Assembly: GCA_964036195.1 (NCBI GenBank)
Contig: OZ038457.1
Span: 6,599,147 to 6,663,146, forward strand
Origin: Sphaerolaimus hirsutus
Taxonomy: Eukaryota > Nematoda > Chromadorea > Monhysterida > Sphaerolaimidae
Direction: 5' to 3'
Length of the DNA stretch: 64,000 bases
A program made the translations under genes and the position numbers. Below the pieces are notes generated by a model. It saw only the letters and a list, made by a program, of their open reading frames with translations. It had not been told where the DNA came from and ran no database searches. Position 1 is the first letter of the stretch, and the number at the start of each line of letters is the position of its first letter. Positions 47,001 to 57,900 of the stretch are shown here, piece by piece.

Positions 47001-50000
47001 AGCCGGCAAATATAAATGGGTTTTTGATTTTGAAAAATTTAATCAATTTTCATTCGACCCCAAATAAAAGTTGGGGCGAGCCACCCAGCTCAGTTTGTAG
47101 CCCCAACGTTTCTCTACAGGAACCCCCGGGATGACCCCTGTAGCTGCTCAGGTGCAGCTGCAGGGGCGCCTCCCGTAAAAAAATTCTAAAACTCCAGCTG
47201 GCAAATATGAATGGGTTTTTGGAATAATTTTTTTTGCGCTCTTTACACGCGAAGTGTAAAGAGCGCAAGTGTTTCGTATTGGGATATTCTGGTGCAGAAA
47301 TTCACGCCCTTTCTTTATAGGGCAATTTCAAAGCATGAATCCAAATATTTTGCATCCCAAAATGATGTTGAAAGTTGTGCTTTGACTGGTGAGTTTGGGG
47401 TCATTTTTGACGTTATTTTCTAACCATCCAGCAGAATAACCACTCTACTCGTGCATGCGTTTGCTCACAAGCATAAACAAGAAAGAGGTGCATATTCAAA
47501 GATTTTGTTTTTCTTAATTTCATAAACTGAAGCATGAATTCGTCAGCAGACACCAACCGACAGTAAAATCTGGCGCAATGTACACACTTGGAAACAGGCA
47601 TTCTACAGAATGGATTTGATAGCAGCAGTGCTACTAGTAGCATTCAATGTGATCGTCACATTTACATTCTTGCTGCTAAAAATGACCACCAGCTAAATAT
47701 GCATGTCAATACGTCATACAAACACAAGGACGTAGCCGGGGGGGGGCGGGCGGGGGCCGCCCCCCCCCCTTCCCCCCCTTCCTGGGCCGGACCCAAAAAT
47801 GTGCCAGAAATGGCACTTTCGGAAGACGATTTTGTCGACAGTTTGAAAAAATTTTGCGCGCAAGCGCGCATTTTCCCTTCACAACATATATTTTAGGCTG
47901 ACCGGTCTCCGCGGCCTCAAAGCCAGTGAAAATGGACTGAATTCGTGTCCATGTCGTTCTATATGCATGTAAAATACAGACGTATACTGCTGTTTTGGCA
48001 CCAATGCCAACGCCAGTGGCGCCATGGCGTGGCGCCTACAAATGGCGCCAGCGCTAGGGCGCCATTCCCCCACTACAGGGGTAAAATTTTAGGGGGGGCC
48101 GCCCCCCCCCCCCGTTCGCCGGGCTCCGTATACAATCCGCCCCCCCCCGCTCAAAAATCCTGGCTACGTCCCTGTACATACACAAAAACAGTGAGATAAT
48201 GGCATGGCGGCGTGGTGAATAAAATGAAACCTAATTACAATTAAAAACTGATTGTTTAATGACGTGGTCTGTAGTTTTTATATGCGCAATTTACCTGACA
48301 GGATAGTACATATAGTTACAATAGAGTATATAAGTATAGTACATAGTACAATAGATACGATTTATGTCTTCGGTTGGCAGATGGCCAACTGAAAACTTAT
48401 GAATCAACATTTCGCAAAAAGAAAAGAAACGCTGAATGCCAGAATTGACTAGTGATGACATCATGATGGGAGTGTTTCCTCCGGAAAAATGTACGGCGTA
48501 ATGTCATCCGAGTATACTTATTTACGATTTACGCGGTGTGATAACGACGTAACCCACAAACAATACCAGAAAAGTAAAAATTCTAATTCAAAAAAGGGCA
48601 CCCGAACCCACCTGCAGCACAACGTGATTAGTAAAGGTGTGCTTGATGCAGTGCACGCAGTACTCGGTCTCGGCCTCGGTCAGCTCGACGGGCTCGGACG
48701 ACCGGAACAGGGCGCCCGGCCGCACCGCCGCGATGCCCGCCACCGCGCCCAGTTGCTCTGAGATGTTGCGGAAATAAATAAATAAATGGAAGTCAACACA
48801 CTGCAGGCTTTCAGTGACATCTCATTTCGAATTACGTAAAAGGCGGGAATGTGAGCACGATGCCAGTAAAATAATATCGCGGCGCATTCGCGAAACTTGG
48901 CTATTGGCTGTCTGGTGATATGGGAAAGAAACTGAAAAAATTCTTCTACGGCGAAGATCCGAATAAAGACTCCATGAAGCGGCAGAAAATGCAAATGAAG
49001 CACGAGGAGAATATGATGAGACTACAATCCCGCAATCCTGTATGTTTTTTAACAAATGAAACGATGGTCCACCACACTGCTACCCTAACTAAAAAAATGG
49101 CTCGACTACTCAGTTCTCACTAGGGTTCAAATGGGATCCCGATTAGGGTTCAAAGGGGACCGCGGTCCCGGTACATGGTTCGGCAAATAGTCGGGACTGG
49201 GGCGGTCCCGGTCCCGGTCCCGACGCCCCAGTCCCGGTCCCGGTCCCGACAATCGAAAAAAGCTAGTCCCGGTCCCGACAATCGAAAAAAAGCCAGTCCC
49301 GGTCCCGACAATCGAAAAAAGCCAGTCCCGGTCCCGACAATCGAAAAAAGCCAGTCCCGGTCCCGATCCCGACCACCCAGTCCCGGTCCCGGTCCCGGAC
49401 GTTTGTAGTGGTCCCGATAATGGATGGAAAAATGCGTTTTTTTTCATCCATTCTACAAAAAATTTTTCCCACGCTTCTAAATATAGTCGCGAGTAGGGTT
49501 GGAAAAAAAACGTTTTTTTTTAACTCTATGTTTTTTAAAAAAAAAAAACGTTTTTTTTATAAAAAAAACGTTTTTTTGTTTAAAAAAAACGTTTTTTTTT
49601 TTTTTTTTAAAACATCGAGTTAAAAAAAACGTTTTTTTTCCAACCCTAATCCCGATCCCGATAATTTTCGGGATTTTGCGGTCCGGATCCTCAAAATTCA
49701 TAAAACTAATCCCGACAAGTCGATCCCGATTGAACCCTAATTTTCACCGTGGCAGGTTTAGTGTGCAGTGGCATTGTGTTCAACTTAACAAGCATTTTCA
49801 TCGGATTATCGGTAAACGCCGCGCTGAGATGGAAACTATCCCAAGAAATCATGCATATACGGCTCCGCCCACACGCGCGAGCGTAATGACTTAAAAACCG
49901 CGCGCACACGCTTACTTTCTTTTCCCCACATTTACTTGTGCTTAAGGTAAAGAAGGACGTTTAGCGCGCACAGGTATGGCTGCGATTTGCTTGAAACGAC

Positions 50001-51916
50001 AAGATGGTCTACGATCGAATTCACGCGTGGGGGATCACGAGTTACACAAGCGAATGAATAGGCATGATACATAAAGTTGTGCGCCCATGTCAGGTGGGCA
50101 ACTCGCATTCCTACGGTAAAACACCACGAATCCGAAACTGTAAAATGCAAAACTACCCAGGAACCCAGACACTACAAAGCACAGCAAAACTGCGCCCAAC
50201 CCAACCAGCAAACAAGTCCACCCTAGTAGCGGCCGCATTAGCGGCCAATTCCTTCTTCTTGGGCTTGAGCTCCTGCTCGGCGACGGCGGGCTGGGCGGGG
50301 CGCGCATCCGCCACGCTGATGGGCTGCGCCGTCACCGGCACCGAGCGCACGTCGAACGGTTCGGCATGGGTGCCCGAGTCGCAGTACTGGTGAAGCGCTC
50401 GTTCGAGCCCTACTACGGAGTACTGGAGACCTGTGGGGGGGGGGGGGGGTGTGGAAAGGTGGAAACGATCGAGAAATTGGCATGGAGGACTGCTCTTTAC
50501 TTGTGCTGGACTAATCAGAACGAAAACCAACCGCCACTGTCCACCATACATGACAAACGTATCGTATTTCCTCAAAATACCCCGCTTTAATACACCCCCT
50601 ATCGAAACACCCCCCTTGAATTAACTCCCTTCGAAATACCCCCCAGGTTTGAGCGAGCTGATGAAAAAATAAACGTTTTAGGTGTGTAAAAGCGTATCCT
50701 CTACCATGAATTTCACGAAAATATCTGATGAAATAACCCCTCTCGAAATACTTTCCACAAAATTTGCACTCTTAATAAATAAACCCCCGGGGGTATTTCA
50801 AGAAAATACATATTAAAATTGTCCATTAAATCCAAAAAACCGACAAAAACAAAACCTCACCCCCGAGAATATAGTTCTGCTTGTCACGCGCGTCGCCGTC
50901 GCTCAGCACGCTCAAATAGTATGTCGCCCTGTCGCGCACTTCATCATCCTCATCGGTGAGGCAGCGCGCCAGCAGCACGCACACGGCCGGCGCCAGCGGC
51001 CCCACCGCCGCGCCCAGACGCGCCAGCGCCGTCACTGCCGCCGCGCGCACCTGGGAAGGGTGTGGTAGAGGGTGAAGTGTGTAGTTGATATTAGGGGCCA
51101 AGGCTTTTTTCAACCCTTTTTTAAAAAACGTCGCGTTTAAAAAAAAAGCTTACGTACTTACGCACTACGGTATTTTGCAATTTTTATTGCGCGCAAACAC
51201 GAAATTTGACATTTCGCATTTTTTTAAAGCGTTCTTTTTAAAGCGCTTTTTCCATCCCTAGTTGTTGTGTTATCTTTACAGGGTTACGGGCAACCGGCGT
51301 ACGGGGGTTATCCGCCGGCGGCCGGGTACCCGCCGCAAAGACCCGCCTACCCGCAACAAGGTTACCCGCCGCAGAAACCCTATCCGAGCGCGCCGGCGCC
51401 AAACTACGGTCAGTGGCTACAGAAAACGAATCGTAATTGTCTACGTAATCGTAATTTAGAACATTTTTGTCTGCACCGCAGCGGGCGGCTATCCGTCGCA
51501 GGCGGGCCGGAGCTACCCACCGCAGTCACCGCGACAGGTAAAAAAGGTGATCGGTTATCCTTTTTGTTCAGTTACTTTATGGAAATTTGTTCAGTTACTT
51601 TATGGAAGGTGAAAAATTAGTTTCAAAACACCGAAAATGTATTTATACTTAAAGGATTGCATACGATTATTTAAACAATCAAGTAAATTACATCCAATGA
51701 CCACCATTCCAGCAACCAGGGCTGCCACCACCAGTGGGTCCAGGCCCAGCCGTAAGTTGCTCACAGGATTTCAATAAAAAAGACGCAGTAACGCCCAATG
51801 CGGCGCGCGCGCAGGTGGGTTTCAATGTGCCGCGACAGCAAAATGCGCCCTACCCCGGCAGAGATCTCGATGCCGATGATGAAGATGACGATGAGGATGA
51901 TGCGCCCTACCCGTAG
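41023..51916 (+). CDS. Gly-Tyr-Pro-Gln-rich disordered protein, seven exons
   Basis: Exons: 41023-41070, 41300-41441, 41926-42005, 51282-51408, 51482-51537, 51713-51751, 51815-51916. Phases 0,1,0,1,0,0 all fit, giving about 197 aa. The start is short and basic ([16 protein letters not shown]). The middle is tandem QQGYP repeats, then GYPP/SYPP blocks. The end is acidic ([11 protein letters not shown]) and finishes APYP. There are no membrane segments or catalytic motifs. GYPPQ-rich tails occur in many unrelated proteins, so I assign no function; a disordered scaffold or self-associating protein is a guess. The exon 2 donor (G|GTTACC) is weak; reading past it meets TAG after PTCG. The third intron is 9.3 kb and contains three antisense gamma-COP exons, a minisatellite and an assembly gap. 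A hAT-like MITE starts 22 bp after the stop. Confidence 0.65.
42006..42600. other. Intronic DNA before the minisatellite
   Basis: No exon recognised. ORFs here have no family resemblance. The phrase GTCGACTT(C/T)TTGC recurs several times near 42485-42565. Confidence 0.3.
42601..43820. repeat. 59-bp minisatellite array
   Basis: About 20 tandem copies of a unit near 59 bp, built from TAGCGCCATTTCCATGGCG, TTGGCGCCATTTTTATGG and AGTGGCGCTATCAACTCC. Spacing between GCGCCATTTCC starts at 42639 and 42698 is 59. Units differ by single bases and small indels. The unit is rich in self-complementary words (GGCGCC, CCATGG, GCGCCA..TGGCGC). The array runs into the gap, so its true length is unknown. Short ORFs across it are artefacts of the period. 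Confidence 0.9.
43821..44020. other. Assembly gap (200 N)
   Basis: Exactly 200 N, most likely a placeholder of unknown true size. It sits at the end of the minisatellite and inside an older repeat, where assembly would fail. Confidence 0.95.
44021..45126. repeat. Old hAT-like MITE interrupted by copy C
   Basis: 44021-44183 and 44856-45126 are the two halves of a diverged relative of the TAGGGATGG family (compare TTATGTCGACTTGTTACGTATA with 52199-52220). The right terminus CCATCCCTA is near 45126. Its left end is lost in the gap. Copy C sits between the halves. Confidence 0.65.
44184..44847 (+). mobile_element. hAT-like MITE (TAGGGTTGG family), copy C
   Basis: Ends TAGGGTTGG and CCAACCCTA, with exact 8-bp flanks ATTGATAC. 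Nested in an older relative. Confidence 0.9.
45127..47727. other. Large intron of the Pro-rich gene: repeats and plain DNA
   Basis: 45250-45845 is a diverged member of the GATAGATAG family (GTTCAGTATATTGGGGGTT, GATAGATAGGTAGCTGG, G run). 45945-46105 is a fragment ending AAGCCATCCCTA of the hAT-like family. 46110-47727 shows nothing I can name and, notably, none of the missing gamma-COP C-terminal exons. Confidence 0.35.
47728..48173. mobile_element. hAT-like MITE (CAAGGACGTAGCC family)
   Basis: Ends CAAGGACGTAGCC and GGCTACGTCCCTG. The flanks TACAAACA and TACATACA are an 8-bp duplication with one mismatch. G-run and C-run arms, plus the GTGCCAGAAATGGCACTTTC and GCGCGCAAGCGCGCA motifs also found at 18555-18630. 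Confidence 0.75.
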
Positions 51917-54900
51917 GGCACAATCTTACCCTACAGACTAGGGATGGAAAAAAGCGCTTTTTTTCAACGGCCCCGCTTTTTTATAAAAAAGCGCTTTTTA
52001 TCAAAAACGCGCTTTTTTTCGCTTTTTTTCAAAAAATGTCAAGACGTTACCTAAAAAGGTCCCAAATATGCTTCTGAGTCAATATATACAGGTATACAAG
52101 ACAAGTGGTAGTACTTGTGATGATATATAGCCAGAGAATAGCTGTGTAATCATGAGATAGCATTATAAGTCCTGATTTCTGCAAAAAAAATCCAATTTAT
52201 GCTGACTCGTTATGTATATTGCCGTTTGTAAATGTTTTGTGACTTCTAGTGAAGTTAGGCATGGAATAGTTCTTAAATACGGCTATAAGAGGAGGCTTAT
52301 ACATGACAGTGATGTTTCACACTGTAGAAAAGTGTGTGGAATCACACTGGCTGGATATTTTATACTAGACTGACATATCACAACTTATAATTACATGATA
52401 CCCTGCAGGAATAGAAGCGATGGCACAAAAATTTCACAAACCCAATGAAAACAAGCACCAATGGTAATTTGCATGTGAAGTTGCGCGCTTGCGCGCAAAA
52501 AAATAGCAAAATATCTAGTGCATAAGTACAAATTTTTTTGCCAGCGCTTTTTTTATAAAAAAAGCGCTGGGACCGTTGCGCTTTTTTTAAAAAAAGCGGC
52601 GTCTTTAAAAAAAAGCGCTTAAAAATAGCGCTGGCCATCCCTACTACAGACAAAGTATTGGTGAATATAAAGTAATACTGTGGTGATGATGCGGTTAGAA
52701 TCAAGCACTTATCCAGGGGGGGGGGGGCTGCAGCCAGGGGTATACATGAAAAGTTACCGCAAATGATAATTTCCGGTAACAATTTTCGTGGTGGCGAGCT
52801 AAAAGTTTGCGCGCAAGCGCGCATAATCCCCTCACACAAGGGGTGCTATTATCAGATCGGTACGTGGAGGCTAAATTCTTTGGGAAAAAACTCAATGGTT
52901 GCCTGTCGTTCCATATTATGTGTATTTACATATAGAGCGGTTTTTGGCGCCAGCTGCAACGCCTACTTATAGCGCCATTTCGTCATCCTGTAGGTAAACT
53001 TTAAGGGGGAGGCTTAGCCCACCCCCCCGTTCGCTGGCGTCCGTAAACAAGCAACCCCCCACTCAAAAATCCTGGATTCGTCCCTAGTTACAATGATACT
53101 AAATACTGTTATAATGAAACTACCACTGACCAACCTGGGCCTGTTCCAAAATGACTCTGTTGTAAATGAAGCGAATGTAGCGCCTTGGGTTGTGCGTTTT
53201 GGCCGCCTCGCGCCCGAGCAGCTGGAGCACGCGCACGGCCAGCACCGCGTGCTCGCAGTCCTCGATGAACTCGCACAGGTGCGACAGGCCTGACACAGTG
53301 CGGTGTGACTGAGCTTAGAGTGTACTGACGAGAATGAAAAATTCATCAAATCACATTGCTCTCCCACTTTTGGTTAATTTGGTTTTAATAATGTGACATA
53401 TGTGTCAAGATATGGTATCATTCTTTGTATAGCGTGATGTCCTTCCGGCATACGAATCTACGCAAAATCATCATTGCGAAAGAACGAGTAGTTTAACTAC
53501 AATGTTCATCTTTCCCGCGAAAATAGCAAATAATGGATTTTCGAAATTTGATCTGCCGCAAAAGTCGCAATAATTACAAGCAGCCACCGTCACACGCTTA
53601 CCTGCTTCGCGTGCATCGGGGTTCTCCTCAATAATGTTGATTATTGTGTCCACAATAGCTTTCTTGTACTCGTACCCGCCCTGAGAAAAATGCACAAAAT
53701 TTGCCAAAGGCATAAAAATACTAATTACCAAAAACTCACATCATCGCGCAGCATAGTGGCCAGAAAATTCATCATGACCGAATGTTTCCTAGGGTAGCGA
53801 CCGCACAACGACCTGAGCATGTCAAACTCATGCATTCAAAATCTCACATCCAAATCCAGTCCACACGCTTCTCACCTAATAGCCTGAATGACCACGATCT
53901 TGAACTCATCGGGAATCTCAGTCACAAACGAGCTAATCTGCTTCATGAGCCGTTCAACGGAAGCCTCGGCGCCGGTCTTGAGCAGCGTGGTGATGGCCAA
54001 CGTGGCGATGCTCCTGTTCGAGTCGTTGATCAACTGCTCCAGGTCCATGTTGCACGACGCCACCGCCGCCGGGTGCGCGATCGAAATCTAAGGGGTTTGG
54101 GGGGAATTGTGTAAGCTATGTGTAGATGTGAGAAAGAAAATAGTTGTGAAGTTCGTTTGATAGAAGGTTCGGAGTGACGGCCGTTTCTTATGGGTCGGGT
54201 GATGGATGCCGCATAGCCTATTTAAATTCCGCCTCAGCCTTACCAGGACACGAAATAGTTTCCCTATTCACGCGATTCATTGACACCCCCGATCACAATC
54301 TAGGAAGGCCTACTGGGTGTCAAAGCCGATCAATGGCGGACTACATATTTATTGATATTTTGAGCCATGCGTTCGGACATTTTTCGGCAGCGGAACTCAT
54401 GTCTTCGAAAAATTTCAGATTTTTGGATGGATAACGGGCGCATCGGAAATGTTTGAAGGTCTTTTATGCAATTCGCACATAGGTCCAACTTTTTCTCCAT
54501 ACAGTTTCTCATTCGGCAGATTTCTAATTTCCGTTTTTTACTTTTCACTCCAAAAACACTCAAACGCACAACCAAAAATCCTGGCGCGCCACCAACTAAC
54601 TCACAACCAACCTTGCTCAAAGTACGCACGGCCGCAAATCGCTGCGCCGGCCGCTGGCTGCCGCACAACAGCTGCAGCACGGACACGGCCGGCGCCAGCT
54701 CCTTGGCCGTGATGTTGGGCAGGCGGGTGAGCGCGTTCGCCGCCTCGTACACCACCATCTCGCTCTTGTGCCGCAGACACGAGTCCACGAAGTCGAACAG
54801 GTAGGCGTCCGTGCCGCTGCCGGTGGTTTCCGATTCTTCGATCAGTTTGGAGGCGAGACGGATCTGAGGCGGGGGTGAATCTTGGTTCTGGAATTGGGAA

Positions 54901-57900
54901 TTTTCGAACGCCGCAGAACTGTTCAAATGGGCCCACGCCGCACACACACTAGTTGACATCAAAATTGGTGTCAACTATTTTTTGATTTATCATGTGATTT
55001 CAACTTGTGATTCCTATGTGATGGAGTATACATACCTAGTCAATTTAATATCGTGGCGCTTATTTTTCATTGTTTCAGTTAAGTGTGATGCTTCAAAGAT
55101 TCTCTTTTTTTTAGTTGACATTCATTTGACATTTATTTGGGCTAGTGTGTGGGCTCAATGCTACATGAAAAAGCTACAATGCTACAAAACAGTAACAAAC
55201 TTACAAAAATACAATTGATTTCAGAAAACTAACCAGGAAGCAAATAGCATATGGCGACTTCAGTCCCTGTTTGGAGAACTTTTGCACCAACTTGTTCACG
55301 GCCAGACGGTCTCCCTTCCGAATGTGGTACAGGAGACACAGCGCGTGGTACTGAAAAAGTTATTTGTACATGTATCGACCTAAAAAGTTTCAAATTTACG
55401 CGTATCGATCAAATTTTCAACAAAAAATCACACCACCAAACACGCACACACCTGGACCATATTATGATCAGAATTAACCGCTTCCTGGACCTCATTGGAC
55501 CACCTCTTAACCACTTCAGGGGCGCGTTTCATCAGTTGCAGCGCTGACACCAGAGGGCAGTCCCAGACCCTGTAAATAAACCCGTAAAATGTCAAATGAC
55601 ACGCAGTGTCAAAAATCACGTAAAATGCCCTGCAAAATGGCAAACGTACGTTTGCCATTTTGCAGGGCATTTTACATGACTTTTTACACTTTACATGACA
55701 TTTTCCATCTACCAGGGCTCTTCACAAGGTCTAGAATTGGCACCAGGGCGGCGCTGGCGACCGCGGGCGACTTGTCCACGATGGCCTGCTTCATGTAGCG
55801 CTCGATCGCCTGCAGCATGGCCGGGTCGGTGATCTTGCACAGGGCGCGGATGGCCGACGCCCGGTACTGGTCCTCGCGGCCCGTCATGTCTTTGGTCAGG
55901 CTGCGAGGGGGGTAGTGTGTTCGCGAGTGGCGGTGTGGTGCAGAAAGGGGTTTTTCGTTTTCTCGCTATCAGGGGTATCTTGAATTTGGGGGGCGGGTTG
56001 GATAGATATCGAATTACTCTATCGGTGGGATAGAAGAAAAATAAAAAAATAAAAGTTGGGGGGGGGGTTGAGTTGGTTCGTGGGGGTTCAATTAGGGTTG
56101 GCCGATGTTTTTTTTTAAACGTTTTTTATTTAAAAAAAACGTTTTTTTTTTTAAAAAAACACGACGTCCGAAATGTTTTTTTTTTAAAAAAACATCGACC
56201 GAAATTTTTAGTACTAAGCACTAGGTATTTTGCAAAATTTTTGCGCGCAAGCGCGCAATTTCAGACACAAATTGACATTGGTGGTTGTTTTAATTGGTTT
56301 TGTGGCATTTTTAGTATCAAAGTATCCATTTCTATGTGCTACCATGGGTTAATAAGCCGTCATATGTTGCTGTAGTATATAATATTGAGGTAATGTGCTT
56401 CCATGTACCTCCACAGTGTGTAACTTCACTCCCAAAGTAACAACCTCGTTTTATAACCTTGTTTGATCACTATTCCGTGCCCAACTTTACCTGAAGTCAC
56501 GAACATTCGACTATAAGGCGATATACGAACGATATGTCGACGAAAAATGGATATTTTTGACACAAATCACCACTTATAATGCTATCCCATGGCTCCACAG
56601 ACATTATATGGTCATATATAACATCACAGAGTATTGCCACTGTCTGATATACCACTATATGTTGACACAAGGTCATATCTGGGAGCTTTTAAAAAAAAAC
56701 GTTTTTTATTATAAAAAACGTTGTTTTTTTTTAAAAAACATCGAGTTAAAAAAAACGTTTTTTTTCCAACCCTAGGTTCAATACATGCTTTTTCAAGGGG
56801 TAGAAAGAAGAAAAGGGAGGAAAATCGCAAAATAGGTTAAAAAAAACCTAGGTAAAAAACCCAGGTGTAAATAGCAACACAAATCCGCACCTGCTGGTGA
56901 CAATGATGACATCGTCGGCCATCGAGCTCAACTCCTTCACGGCCAAGTAGACCAGCCGGCGCAGTGTGGGCTGAAACACATGCCGCGATGGTTTAGCTTC
57001 TAAAAATTTGGCCAGGACTAGGGTTAGAAAAAAACCGTTTTTTTTAACTTGATGTTTTTTTTAATAAAAAAAACGTTTTTTTTAAAAAGCTCCCAGATAT
57101 GACCTTGTGTCAACATATATAGAGAAAGAGTGCAAAATTGCACTTGCCTCTGGCGGGAATCGAACCCGCACCTCTCGTATAGAACACGAGTGCCCTAACC
57201 ACTAGACTACAGAGGCGGCTGGGCTCTTCACTATTAGGGGCTGACATGCTGCGTCGGCAATGCCCTTAACACCTCGCGGCGTTGCGGAGATGTCATCCCT
57301 GACATCGTGTTGATGTAGGGGTAAGCAGCGGAGGGATATCCGTGCTGTTTAAAGACCGGTGTTCGGACCACACTCGGCCAGCCATGTGTGATGGTCAGGC
57401 GTCGTCGTATGATCCACAGTCGCGGCACCAGAAAGAGTGCAAAATTGCACTTGCCTCAGGCGGGAATCGAACCCACACCTCTCGTATAGAACACGAGTGC
57501 CCTAACCACTAGACTACAGAGGCGGCTGGGCTCTTCACTATTAGGGGCTGACATGCTGCGTTGGCAATGCCCTTAACAATAGGTATATCAGACAGTGGCA
57601 ATACTCTGTGATGTTATATATGACCATATAATGTCTGTGGAGCCATGTGATAGCATTATAAGTGGTGATTTGTGTCAAAAATATCAATTTTTCGTCGACA
57701 TATCGTTCGTATATCGCCTTATAGTCGAATGTTCGTGACTTCATGTAAAGTTTGGCACTGAATAGTGATGAAACAAGGTTATAAAAGGAGGTTGTTACTT
57801 TGGGAGTGAAGTTACACACTGTGGAGGTACATGGAAGCACATTACCTCAATATTAAATACTACACTGACATATGACGGCTTATTAACCCATGGTAGCATA

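Larger units (their letters stand above)
57122..57579 (-). repeat. Tandem tRNA-derived SINE-like insertion
   Basis: Two copies, at a spacing of 307 bp, of a unit: GAAAGAGTGCAAAATTGCAC, a tRNA-like sequence (minus strand), then GGCTGGGCTCTTCACTATTA and GGGGCTGACATGCTGCGT..GGCAATGCCCTTAACA. The first unit is complete, the second ends after CCCTTAACA. The break in the host MITE reads TATATAG|insert|ATAGGTATA, compatible with a short ATAG duplication. Confidence 0.65.

Noticed and set aside
46110-47727. Possible location of the missing gamma-COP C-terminal exons
   Set aside because: No minus-strand ORF here resembles the gamma-COP appendage.
49499-49894. Phe/Lys-rich ORF (FFFKKKRFF)
   Set aside because: Translation of T-run/A-run palindromes in a MITE. 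The same type occurs at 6958-7182, 16727-16975 and 56073-56375.
57453-57523. Second copy as an independent functional tRNA
   Set aside because: Acceptor-stem mismatch and its position in a tandem repeat unit suggest a decaying duplicate. Kept only as a low-confidence tRNA-like feature.
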